IMG/VR virus record: IMGVR_UViG_3300021247_000264
Span: 1 to 22,498 of that record
Source: a virus
DNA length: 22,498 nt
Direction: 5' to 3' (one strand)
Part shown: positions 1 to 7,602 of the stretch, piece by piece
How the letters are laid out: each line of letters starts with the position of its first letter
Numbering within the stretch: position 1 is the first letter of the stretch
Translations under genes and position numbers: made by a program
The notes under the pieces: generated by a model
The model's input: the letters and a program-made list of their open reading frames with translations, nothing else
What the model was told of the DNA's origin: nothing
Databases searched by the model: none

Positions 1-2222
1 GTGTGATTGTTCCACTTGTGTATGTAACTAACGAACCACCGTACTGAACAGATCCACTTACTACTGACGTTCCATTGAATGTTATTGGGTTACTAAGTAA
101 AAAGTTTCCGCTCCATGTACCACCTGATAACTCAATTGGTGCTGTACCTGATACAGCAACACCTACAGTAAGACCTGCAGTAATAAGCTTAGCAGAAGTT
201 GACGTATTGAAAACTTGTGTACCGCCACCTATAGTTGTTACTCCTAATGAATTTAAATTAGATATTAGAGTGACTATGCTGTTGGTATATAAGTTAGTTG
301 TTACATTTTTCCAAGAAATTAAAGACGTATCAATTGAACACGTACCTCTTAAAAATAACGTAGAGGTTGATGCGTTGTTTGTTCCTGATAAATATTTTAA
401 TATACCAGCCCCTGATTGATAATCTGTGGTAAAATATAATACAGAATTTGCAAAAGTAACATTACCGTCAAGAGTTAATGCTGTTGATAATCCATACGTG
501 TAAGCTCCTGTAGTTATTGTCCCACCTTTTGCAATAACCTCAGCTGTTCCTCCTGCTCCATTATTAAGTATAGTTATTCCCCCATTGACAGTAATTGTTT
601 CAGACGTGGTTTTATTGTATGTACCTGCCATAGTAAATAATCCATTAATAACAAGATTAGATGTTAACGTGATAGGATTTGCTCCTGAAATCATAGGTAC
701 ACCAAAGTTATTAAATGTTATTCCTGCTAAATTTAATGTGGCTGGACCACCAACCTGAAAATTAGAACCTGTTGTAGTGATAGTTCCGCTTACATAATTT
801 ACGGGCTTGTTTATAGTTATAAAGTTAACAATTGTTACATCTCCTTGAAAGTCTAACGGAAAAGCGAATCCTCCATACCCTGCTCCTGTATTAAGTGATC
901 CTCCTGTAGCTATATGTTTTGCTGTTCCTGTAGGTACACAGTTATTGCCAAAATATATTCCGCCTGCACAAGTTACTGTTTCTGTAGTGGTGCTATTGAT
1001 GATTGGAGATACTTGACCTGTGCCTGTTGACCAAAGACCGCCAATAATTAAATTGCTTGTTAAGGTTGTCGTTGAACTAGCGATAAACGAAATATTGTTC
1101 CATACTAACGCACTTGTATTTAATGTACAATTTGAAACAATGTTTAATGTACCTCCTGTTATGGTTCCACTTGTATAACTAATTGTTCCTGTGCCATAAT
1201 ACACATTACCACTGATAGTTACAGCACCATTAATATTCAAAGGAGCTGAGATTCCTGTAGTGTTTGTACCTGACCAAGTTCCTCCTGTTAGTGCAACTGT
1301 TGCAGTTCCTGCTAATACTGCATTTACTGCAATACCACCCCCGCAAGAAAAAATCTCTGTTATAGTCTTATTAATTGTTGTGCCTGCTGAAATTGTTACA
1401 AGAGCTCCTGTGCTAAAATTACCAAGCAATGTTTTTGTACCACCTGAAAGTGTTATAGGAACTTGCATGTTAACACCTGCATCGAATGTAATTGTTTGAG
1501 TTGAATTATATAAAGTTAAGGTTGCAGTGGTAATTCTTGTAATTACTCCACTTATATAAGTAAAAGAACTTCCTCCATGAAGTAGACTACCACCCATTGA
1601 TATATTCCCATCAATAGTTATAGGCATTGCAAATGGAACATTTGTAAATGTGCCTGCAGTCCAAGTTCCACCTTTTAAGATGATTGTAGCGGTTCCTCCA
1701 AATGTTTGATTTTCTGTACCTTGTGTTAATCCTCCATACGCATAAACCACTTCATTTGTGGTTTTATTTATATTTTGATTTCCATTATTTAAAAAAAGAC
1801 CATTTACAGTTAAATTAGAAGTTAATGTAAGTGTACCATAACCTGTATTAAAGTTATTAAATACAGCTCCATTAGAATTAAAATTAGGACCACCTCCATT
1901 AAACGTGCTTGTTCCTGCGTTAATTGTACCCAAGTTAGTAAAACCACCATAAGAACCAAGATTAGTTCCTGATAAAGCGACAATTCCATACACTGTCATT
2001 GGAACTCCTGTCTGAACCGCAGTCCATGTAGATCCATAAAAGTCTAATGCTGCAGTGCCGTTAATATAATTTGGACCTGTTCCTATACCTCCTGCTAACC
2101 CCCCATTTACAATTAATTTTTCTGTTGTTGTTTTATTTACAACTGCAGCAGGTGCGCCATTATATGCTCCTACGTAAAGTATACCATTAATTGTAAAATC
2201 ACCAACCAATGTAAATGTTCCA
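1..2222 (-). repeat. Six coding repeats of about 125 codons in the large adhesin
   Basis: The protein encoded here repeats a pattern of a hydrophobic SNLxINGLF-type strand, an N(K/S)TTTE-like turn, a GG(L/I) strand, a GTAxxxLxGGTW strand and a YxSGTIT strand. The N(K/S)TTTE-like turns lie at residues 310, 433, 565, 690, 817 and 953, giving a period of 123 to 136 residues. The copies are diverged at both protein and DNA level, so this is an old duplication. The last copy continues past the window edge. Such spacing suits stacked beta-solenoid modules. Confidence 0.7.
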
Positions 2223-3064
2223 GGAGCTACGGAAAGTGTGAGGCCATTAGGCCATGTTTTACCGTTAGACGTAATTGTAGCTGTAGCATTCAATTGCAAA
2301 TTGCTTGTTCCAGCAATAGTATAATTTGCACCAAAAGTTACATTTCCTGCAATTTGTAAAAGTGCGTTATGTGTCATTGTGGCTGTGTGCCCACTTGATA
2401 TACTAAGCGACAACACTGTTATGCCTGCTGATATAACGCTATTGCTATTTCCTAGGTCATCAAAAAATACTCCATCAGCAGATGTTGGAACACTTGCGTT
2501 ATTAGCTCCTCCTGATGTGGCGCTCCAATTCGTATTTACCGTAGCATTCCAATTAGTAGAACTACCTCCACCTACCCAATACCTTGAAGCATTGTGAAAA
2601 GTCATTCCATCCGCTATATAACTACTGTCTCCGCTTACATCTAGTTTCCACCAAGAAGGTAGTTCAACTTGCTCTATAGAAGTTATTATAATATCTTCAT
2701 CTAAATCATTGTATATTACATCCCCAACCTGCAAATCACTTGCATGGACAACATTCATATTTGCCCAAACAGATTGACTCTTATAGAAGTCAAAGGTTCC
2801 ATTAATTCTATAGAAGATCCAATCCCCGTGAATCCTTTGGAACACTTCATAACTTGTATTTACCAATACAGGAGGAACCCAATTACCATCTTCATCATAG
2901 TGTCCTACAGTATATTCTGCAGGATACATATCAGGAGTCCATAAAGTCTTGCCTTCGAGATGATTGATTATTTCAGCTCCTGTGTTGACATCGTATGCAA
3001 CTACAGCATCACCTATGTTTAGGTCATTAATATCTACATAGCCTGACGGTGTTAGTACTTGCAT
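1..3064 (-). CDS. Large beta-solenoid adhesin with N-terminal degenerate Hint domain (3' end off window)
   Basis: The reading frame is open from the ATG at 3064 to the left edge, 1021 residues, with an in-frame TAA shortly upstream, so the start is secure and the C-terminus is missing. Residues 2-158 look like a compact Hint domain: block A (VLTPSGY, residues 3-9, then VGD-type turns), a second VGD segment near 115, and a C-terminal block with SYIADG and a closing His157-Asn158. The usual first Cys is absent because the protein begins inside block A, and the expected TxxH motif is not visible. Residues 161-200 carry the RYWVGG...NW...W start common in large secreted solenoid proteins. From about 285 onward six imperfect repeats of 123-136 residues follow, each with an N(K/S)TTTE-like motif (310, 433, 565, 690, 817, 953) and most with a GGTW-like motif. 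It is probably a virion fibre or adhesin; the role is inferred from architecture only. Confidence 0.85.
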   Translation of the reverse strand, partial: MQVLTPSGYVDINDLNIGDAVVAYDVNTGAEIINHLEGKTLWTPDMYPAEYTVGHYDEDGNWVPPVLVNTSYEVFQRIHGDWIFYRINGTFDFYKSQSVWANMNVVHASDLQVGDVIYNDLDEDIIITSIEQVELPSWWKLDVSGDSSYIADGMTFHNASRYWVGGGSSTNWNATVNTNWSATSGGANNASVPTSADGVFFDDLGNSNSVISAGITVLSLSISSGHTATMTHNALLQIAGNVTFGANYTIAGTSNLQLNATATITSNGKTWPNGLTLSVAPGTFTLVGDFTINGILYVGAYNGAPAAVVNKTTTEKLIVNGGLAGGIGTGPNYINGTAALDFYGSTWTAVQTGVPMTVYGIVALSGTNLGSYGGFTNLGTINAGTSTFNGGGPNFNSNGAVFNNFNTGYGTLTLTSNLTVNGLFLNNGNQNINKTTNEVVYAYGGLTQGTENQTFGGTATIILKGGTWTAGTFTNVPFAMPITIDGNISMGGSLLHGGSSFTYISGVITRITTATLTLYNSTQTITFDAGVNMQVPITLSGGTKTLLGNFSTGALVTISAGTTINKTITEIFSCGGGIAVNAVLAGTATVALTGGTWSGTNTTGISAPLNINGAVTISGNVYYGTGTISYTSGTITGGTLNIVSNCTLNTSALVWNNISFIASSTTTLTSNLIIGGLWSTGTGQVSPIINSTTTETVTCAGGIYFGNNCVPTGTAKHIATGGSLNTGAGYGGFAFPLDFQGDVTIVNFITINKPVNYVSGTITTTGSNFQVGGPATLNLAGITFNNFGVPMISGANPITLTSNLVINGLFTMAGTYNKTTSETITVNGGITILNNGAGGTAEVIAKGGTITTGAYTYGLSTALTLDGNVTFANSVLYFTTDYQSGAGILKYLSGTNNASTSTLFLRGTCSIDTSLISWKNVTTNLYTNSIVTLISNLNSLGVTTIGGGTQVFNTSTSAKLITAGLTVGVAVSGTAPIELSGGTWSGNFLLSNPITFNGTSVVSGSVQYGGSLVTYTSGTIT

Positions 3065-3083
3065 GCTTCTTTAGTTTTAGTTA

Positions 3084-3503
3084 TTAGTAGTTTCCTGCGT
3101 AAGCTATCGCGTCTGTTTGGTCTGCAGCACTCGCGTAAACAGACTGACAAACAGTCATGATCTGACCTGATCTCATTATGACCGGTTGATCGAATGTGAA
3201 TATAGAAGTAGTTCCAATAGCTGTAGTACTTCTTGTAGCTGCAGCTGTCGCTACTTCTCCAATAAGTCTTGGATTCAATCCAGACGCGTCAGACAAGAAT
3301 ATACGATGAACCATGTTTGAAGAGGCTGCAGCTGTTAATTGAGCGTTTCTAAATCTGACTCCGTCGACCCTTGAACCATCAGCACCCGCTGTAACTAGAG
3401 TTACGAGTGCACCAGATCCGTCTGATGCTGTGTTAGCTGCTGCTATCCTAGCTGGTAAAAAGTTTCCAATTAAAGTGAATATTGGAGATGTGTTTGCTGG
3501 CAT
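3084..3503 (-). CDS. Small conserved phage structural protein, function unknown
   Basis: This 139-residue protein has no signal peptide or membrane segment. It is rich in Ala, Ser and Thr and contains a run of short beta-strand-like segments: AANTASDGSG (residues 23-32), a TAGADGSRVDGVRFRN stretch (38-53), an M(V)HRIFLSD strand (64-72) and a closing VCQSVYASAADQ segment. From memory this pattern matches a small family often seen beside tail-fibre or decoration genes in phages, but no biochemical role is known to me. It lies 19 bases upstream of the large adhesin gene and 18 bases after the 182-residue fibre protein, so it probably belongs to the same late transcript. It could be a decoration or adaptor protein; that is inference. 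Confidence 0.75.
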   Translation of the reverse strand: MPANTSPIFTLIGNFLPARIAAANTASDGSGALVTLVTAGADGSRVDGVRFRNAQLTAAASSNMVHRIFLSDASGLNPRLIGEVATAAATRSTTAIGTTSIFTFDQPVIMRSGQIMTVCQSVYASAADQTDAIAYAGNY

Positions 3504-3521
3504 GATTTTGTTTTTTTATTT

Positions 3522-4070
3522 TTATATGAAATTGTAGTAGTTGAATAGTTTTGCTGCTACTGGTTGTGGAGCATTAACGACGTTTAACGCAAGAGGCGTA
3601 AATGTCGCATAAGAAGAAGTTCCAAACAAAGATCCAGTGATGCTTCCAGATACTGATAAAGATCCTGTTACTGTATGCCTGTCTGTAATAATGTTTCCTA
3701 GATTGACTCCAGTAGTCTGAACTGTAAATTCATTATTTAAAACATTTACACTTCCGGATACTGCGAAAGATCCCGTAAACTCCATCGTGTCTGCAGCGAT
3801 CTCTATAACGTCACCGTCTATGGATACAACGTCACCGGAAATATCAAGTACGCTTCCAGTAGGACTGTAGATACTCAAAGATCCTGTAAGAGCTACTGAT
3901 CCCGTATTCTGCGCTCCCGTGGTGATTGCGGACTGTATGGTGTCAGTAGATCCAGACTTGCGTAGGAATATCCTACCGTCTGGGACGTTTAAGGCCAGTT
4001 CTCCTGGTACTAGGGAAGCTGTTGTAGGTAGCGATCCTGAAGTTAAACTTCTTTTTAATTGTATTGGCAT
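3522..4070 (-). CDS. Small repeat-rich fibre protein, paralogue of the 201-aa protein at 6567-7172
   Basis: This 182-residue protein starts MPIQLKRSLTSGSLPTTASL and continues with GELALNVPDGRIFLRK. That LxxGELxxNxxDGRxFxRK signature is common at the N-terminus of phage fibre proteins and resembles the N-terminal attachment domain of the Bordetella phage tropism determinant (Mtd_N-like). The middle is made of GSLSxSGS-type beta repeats, including a TGVNLGNIITDRHTVTGS block that is nearly duplicated in the 201-residue protein. The C-terminal 30 residues (ending KLFNYYNFI) differ from the paralogue. The gene lies 38 bases after the adhesin gene at 4109-5002. It is probably a fibre or adaptor subunit of the virion; receptor, partner and exact location are unknown. 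Confidence 0.75.
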   Translation of the reverse strand: MPIQLKRSLTSGSLPTTASLVPGELALNVPDGRIFLRKSGSTDTIQSAITTGAQNTGSVALTGSLSIYSPTGSVLDISGDVVSIDGDVIEIAADTMEFTGSFAVSGSVNVLNNEFTVQTTGVNLGNIITDRHTVTGSLSVSGSITGSLFGTSSYATFTPLALNVVNAPQPVAAKLFNYYNFI

Positions 4071-4108
4071 GTCTTATATAAATATCTTTGTTATTTGTAT
4101 CTTAAGAG

Positions 4109-5002
4109 TTAATATATTGAATAGTAGGAGTTTATGTTTGCGTTTATGTTTGCTCTATTTGTAGTTTGATTAGAGTTGTAAATTACTATTTCTTGATAAA
4201 CAGTATTATAAACTGCGCTTTCATTCCAGTTTCTACCTAAAAACAAAGTGCCTACATTGTTTGTTCCGGCATTACCTGATGCCACTAAATTATTATTGTG
4301 ATAAAAATAAGAATTATTACCGTTTGACAAAGTTGATATTAAAGAATACGATGGTCTACTTAAACTATCTCCTATCGCAACGCCTGAATATAAATATGTT
4401 CTGGTCGCCGGTATTGATGAGTCTACACTAATTTCAAATCCAGCATCTGTGTTTGCTTGGTTTGCAGCTGATAAAACTGTTTTAAATGAAACGGCATTTG
4501 TGTTTGGTAATGCAAGAACAAATACGGAAATTGGTTGTGAAATATTTAATACCGCAGTCATTCTCCCCCAAGGATTTACGGTATCACAACTTACAACTGG
4601 TTTACCATTAAGTAAAAATATAACTGAATTTCCAACAATTTGAGGTTGCCTTGCGGTGGTTGTTTCAGTTGCATTTTTTGAATTCCCACTTTGATCGTAC
4701 CATGTAGTAACAAATCCGCTTCCTGCTCCACAGAATGTAAGAAGCGACGCTGTATCTAAAGCGTTGTTTACGAATCCTATATCAGTTTCAGTATTATCAC
4801 TTGACCTTCTTACTCTTATAGCGGCTCCACTATAAGCTGTCCTTAGTTTACGCAGTGAATAAGCAACTATCGCGCTAGAATAAGTGTCCAAAAGAAGTGG
4901 TGGCGGTGGTGGAGTAACGCTTGTCGTAAACCTTCCTCCGAAAGATCCTCCCTTAAGAGTAATCATTCCCCCCTGTCCCGTACTAGTTAGTGTTAGTGCC
5001 AT
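4109..5002 (-). CDS. GH54-like / concanavalin-like adhesin paralogue 1 (297 aa)
   Basis: One of five paralogues in this window. Residues 1-25 form the shared glycine-rich anchor (MALTLTSTGQGGMITLKGGS, then FGGRF), followed by a PPPPP linker at 31-35. Residues 37-107 carry the family core: LLLDTYSSA, AYSLRKLRTAYSGAAIRVRR, IGF, LDTASLLTFCGAG and WYDQSGN (101-107). This order matches the start of the alpha-L-arabinofuranosidase B (GH54) catalytic domain, which has a concanavalin-like sandwich fold. I cannot locate the GH54 catalytic residues, so enzyme activity is not claimed. The rest is beta-rich and ends in the family tail NINSYYSIY. Binding of host surface glycan is the likely role. Its start follows a leftover tail fragment of another paralogue (5006-5032). 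Confidence 0.85.
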   Translation of the reverse strand: MALTLTSTGQGGMITLKGGSFGGRFTTSVTPPPPPLLLDTYSSAIVAYSLRKLRTAYSGAAIRVRRSSDNTETDIGFVNNALDTASLLTFCGAGSGFVTTWYDQSGNSKNATETTTARQPQIVGNSVIFLLNGKPVVSCDTVNPWGRMTAVLNISQPISVFVLALPNTNAVSFKTVLSAANQANTDAGFEISVDSSIPATRTYLYSGVAIGDSLSRPSYSLISTLSNGNNSYFYHNNNLVASGNAGTNNVGTLFLGRNWNESAVYNTVYQEIVIYNSNQTTNRANINANINSYYSIY

Positions 5003-5005
5003 TCG

Positions 5006-5032
5006 TTAGTATATTGAGTAGTATGAGTTTAT
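5006..5032 (-). pseudogene. Remnant C-terminus (INSYYSIY-stop) of an adhesin paralogue
   Basis: Directly after the stop of the 512-residue gene, the minus strand reads ATA AAC TCA TAC TAC TCA ATA TAC TAA in a frame shifted from that gene. It encodes INSYYSIY-stop, the conserved tail of the adhesin family. There is no start for it, and it fills almost the whole gap before the next gene. It is best explained as the displaced original 3' end left when the upstream gene acquired a LamG domain. Confidence 0.75.
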
Positions 5033-6567
5033 AATCCAAATCTTGTTTTTCTTGCGTTATAATTTTGAAGAACTTCTGGAGCTGTTAAAGCTCTATTATA
5101 CATTTGAGCTATCGGAATATAACCTTTGAAACATCTTGAATTTACTGATCTTGATCCTATTCCCCAGGTATTAGCGGTGTTTGCTCCGTTTACAGTACTA
5201 GCAAATATAGAATCTTGTACTCCATTTATGTATATTATTTTTGATGTTCCATTGTACGTACACGTAACATTATACCACGTATTTTGATTTATTAATGTGA
5301 TTGAATAATCTTCAACGCCGTATCCTGTAAGATTAGCTATATAAAAATCTACTTTACTTGTATTCACATTCATGCCTACTGCCCAACCTTTTGTACCGTC
5401 TAGACTTACATTTGAGAAAAAATCAACAACATTGGCAGCGTCAGGATTTCCATTTCCAGTTTTATAGATCCACACAGAAATACTACCGCTTGTCGATAAG
5501 CTTATGATTGGTGTATCTACATAATCATTAGATCCATCGAATATAATAGTTCCTGTGGGAACTGAACCGTATGTTGGTCCATTAATTAAGGTTCCGTTAT
5601 TACTATTTCCGCTTAAATCAGTCCAAGTAGTTCCTGATCCTGGATATGAAGATATGTTTGCCGCGTCTAAGCTTAGCACTAATCCAGTAGTTACTATTGG
5701 AGATTCCGCACCAAGAGCCTCGTAGATTGAATAATAAGAGTTTACGTTTGTCTCTATTGGTACTCTATTTGAAATTTGATCTGACGGATATAATACGATT
5801 TCTTGATAGTGACCTGTTACGTTCCATCCTCCAGGAAAATTAGAAATTCCAAAACTTGTTAAATTACTTCCCAAAGTTGGAAAGAATTGAGTCGATAGTA
5901 TTGGTAAATTTATACTATAATTTGTAAAAGCTTGACCCTGAGTTGTTGTTGAAGTTAAAATTGAATTTTTATATCTAGAGGTAAGCCCCATTGAATCAGG
6001 TCCTGATCCTGCGCCTGGTGAACCTGCTAAGTTATAACCCCCGTTAATAGTATTAACTACAAAATTACCAGCATCGTTTATTTTAAATACTTCAAATAGC
6101 GACAACGCTGTATTAGCAGTGTTTACTGTACTATTGACCATAGCATCATCAACTCCATCAAAATAAATCGCTGGCTTGTTATTCACAAGTTCTACGACTC
6201 CAGTATTTACTATTCTCGGTTGAGTTGTAGTGGTGGCTTGCACAAGATTTTTAGCATTACCACTTTGATCGTACCAAGTAGTCACAAATCCGCTTCCTGC
6301 TCCACAAAAAGTTAATAGAGTTGATGTATCTAATACATTAGCAACAAATCCAATATCGATTTCTGTATTATCGCTTGATCTTCTTACCCTTATTGCAGCG
6401 CCACTGTAAGTGTTTCTTAACTTGCGTAATGAATAAGCTGTTGCAGCTCCAGAATATACATCTAAAAGTAGCTGTAATAATACGTACCTAGCCTTAAAAC
6501 CTCCAGTAGAGTTTCCAGAGACCTTTAGTCTTCCGCCCAATCCCGTATTTGATATTAGTACTGGCAT
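5029..6567 (-). CDS. Two-domain adhesin: GH54-like half plus C-terminal LamG domain (paralogue 2, 512 aa)
   Basis: Residues 1-282 are a full member of the five-paralogue family: glycine-rich anchor (MPVLISNTGLGGRLKVSGNS), YSLRKLRNTYSGAAIRVRR core, TFCGAGSG, WYDQSGN at 98-104, and the family tail NSYYSIY at 276-282. Unlike its relatives it does not stop there. It runs through a short linker (EALGAESP) into a LamG / concanavalin-like domain from about 290 to 512, with LVLSLDAAN, TWTDLSGNSNNGTL, FDGSNDYV, WYNVTCTYNG, IYINGVQ and the usual closing NRALTAPEVLQNYNA. The ATG overlaps the stop of the 201-residue gene (TAATG), with GGAGG 9 bases upstream. The protein probably adds a second glycan-binding site to the appendage. 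Confidence 0.88.
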   Translation of the reverse strand: MPVLISNTGLGGRLKVSGNSTGGFKARYVLLQLLLDVYSGAATAYSLRKLRNTYSGAAIRVRRSSDNTEIDIGFVANVLDTSTLLTFCGAGSGFVTTWYDQSGNAKNLVQATTTTQPRIVNTGVVELVNNKPAIYFDGVDDAMVNSTVNTANTALSLFEVFKINDAGNFVVNTINGGYNLAGSPGAGSGPDSMGLTSRYKNSILTSTTTQGQAFTNYSINLPILSTQFFPTLGSNLTSFGISNFPGGWNVTGHYQEIVLYPSDQISNRVPIETNVNSYYSIYEALGAESPIVTTGLVLSLDAANISSYPGSGTTWTDLSGNSNNGTLINGPTYGSVPTGTIIFDGSNDYVDTPIISLSTSGSISVWIYKTGNGNPDAANVVDFFSNVSLDGTKGWAVGMNVNTSKVDFYIANLTGYGVEDYSITLINQNTWYNVTCTYNGTSKIIYINGVQDSIFASTVNGANTANTWGIGSRSVNSRCFKGYIPIAQMYNRALTAPEVLQNYNARKTRFGL

Positions 6568-7172
6568 TAGTATGTGCCTCCGTCTATGTTTATCGATCCT
6601 GAAACTGAGAAGGATCCGGTAATTGTATGAGCGTCTGTGATAATATTTCCTAACTTCACTCCAGTAGATTGGACTGTGAATTCGTTATTAAAGACGTTTA
6701 CACTTCCAGATACGGATAGAGACCCAGTTATTACAGCGCTTCCTGAGAAAGGAAATCCGTTGGTTGAATAGGAAGAAGTAACAGCAAAGCTTGAACTTAC
6801 TGCTGCGCTTGAGGTTCCAAATAGACTCCCTGTTATGTTTGCTGCAGTTAATCTACCTACAATGGTAGTCGATCCGGAAACAGAAAAGCTTCCGGTAAAC
6901 TCCATCTGATCTCCATTGAACTCTAACGTGTCGCTCGCTACCGATAGCGCGCTTCCAGAGGTCGAGAAAATCGCTAGCGATCCGCTCAATACTACAGATC
7001 CAGAGTTTTGGGCTCCGGTAGTTATTGCGGACTGGATCGTGTCTGATCCTGATCCTGACTTTCTTAAAAAGACCCTACCGTCAGGAACGTTTATTCCCAA
7101 CTCTCCCGCTAATAGCGATGCAGTAGTTGGGAGTACTCCTGCGACTAAACTTCTTTTCTGTAATATTGGCAT
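6567..7172 (-). CDS. Repeat-rich fibre protein with Mtd_N-like N-terminus (201 aa)
   Basis: The N-terminal 40 residues (MPILQKRSLVAGVLPTTASL, then GELGINVPDGRVFLRK) parallel the protein at 3522-4070, and the two share the blocks DTIQSAITTGAQN and TGVxLGNIITDxHTxTGS. The rest is a chain of (I/L)TGSLxVSGS-type beta repeats, including an SLFGTSSAAVSSSFAVTSSY segment also found in the 96-residue and 1742-residue proteins. It ends in the short sequence NIDGGTY. Compared with the 182-residue paralogue it carries extra GSLFGTSS repeats in the middle. The stop overlaps the start of the adhesin gene at 6567 (TAATG), so the two are probably co-translated and may act together as shaft and tip. That pairing is inference from the gene arrangement. 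Confidence 0.78.
   Translation of the reverse strand: MPILQKRSLVAGVLPTTASLLAGELGINVPDGRVFLRKSGSGSDTIQSAITTGAQNSGSVVLSGSLAIFSTSGSALSVASDTLEFNGDQMEFTGSFSVSGSTTIVGRLTAANITGSLFGTSSAAVSSSFAVTSSYSTNGFPFSGSAVITGSLSVSGSVNVFNNEFTVQSTGVKLGNIITDAHTITGSFSVSGSINIDGGTY
6577..6581 (-). promoter_or_regulatory. Shine-Dalgarno site encoded in the upstream gene's C-terminus
   Basis: GGAGG on the minus strand lies 9 bases before the ATG at 6567. It falls inside the Asp-Gly-Gly codons that close the 201-residue gene, and the stop and start overlap as TAATG. Most other genes here lack such a site. Confidence 0.65.
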
Positions 7173-7191
7173 GGCTTGTTGATTCTATTTG

Positions 7192-7590
7192 TTAAGGTTG
7201 TGGTAGGTCTGCAGGAGCGGGAAACCATCCGTCTGCTTCTAACTCTTCTTTTGTTTTTACTTGAACGTAAGAAGGCAAGATTTCTCCGAAAGGAATGTGG
7301 CTCGCTCCGTCTATGGATTGCGTTATTATAGAGATCTCCTCAGCAGTAGCTGCGGGATTCAATATGGATATAAGAGCGGTTAGGTCTTTTTCGGGGTGTA
7401 CGTAGATAGAGTAATCAAGATCTACTTGTAAAGCGTAAAGGTCTTCTTTGTTTATCCATCCAAAAAGATACATTGACACGTCTTCGGGTTGGTTTACTGG
7501 CTTGCTAATTTTGAATAGTTCCCTTGAGAAAAGTTCGCACCTCTCCTTTGAAGTTAGGGTCTCTGATGGGTTTACGATGATGTAGTTCAT
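7192..7590 (-). CDS. Hypothetical protein, 132 aa, unlike its fibre-type neighbours
   Basis: I do not recognise this protein. It is acidic and globular-looking, with charged helices (LTSKERCELFSRELFKI near residues 12-28, LNPAATAEEISIITQS near 97-112) and no Gly-Ser beta repeats, signal peptide or membrane segment. A KTKEELEADGWFPAPADL segment lies at the C-terminus. Its composition differs strongly from the surrounding fibre genes. It lies 12 bases downstream of the 461-residue adhesin gene and 19 bases upstream of the 201-residue fibre gene, all on the same strand. A chaperone or assembly role for the neighbouring fibres is possible, since such small helical proteins often accompany fibre genes, but nothing in the sequence proves it. 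Confidence 0.7.
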   Translation of the reverse strand: MNYIIVNPSETLTSKERCELFSRELFKISKPVNQPEDVSMYLFGWINKEDLYALQVDLDYSIYVHPEKDLTALISILNPAATAEEISIITQSIDGASHIPFGEILPSYVQVKTKEELEADGWFPAPADLPQP

Positions 7591-7602
7591 GTCTTTATTG
7601 TT

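Noticed and set aside
2542-3064. A splicing-competent intein interrupting the large adhesin
   Set aside because: There is no N-terminal extein, no first Cys or Ser, no TxxH motif, and Ala rather than Cys, Ser or Thr follows the final Asn. Protein splicing cannot be supported; only one-sided cleavage remains possible.
4083-4090. TATCTTTG on the plus strand, a Bacteroidota-type -7 promoter box (also at 11624-11631)
   Set aside because: It points antisense to all genes and no plausible plus-strand gene or RNA follows. Short matches are expected in AT-rich sequence.
3522-7172. A diversity-generating retroelement target, suggested by the Mtd_N-like N-termini
   Set aside because: No reverse transcriptase, template repeat or adenine-biased variable repeat is visible in the window, and the similarity is only to the attachment domain.
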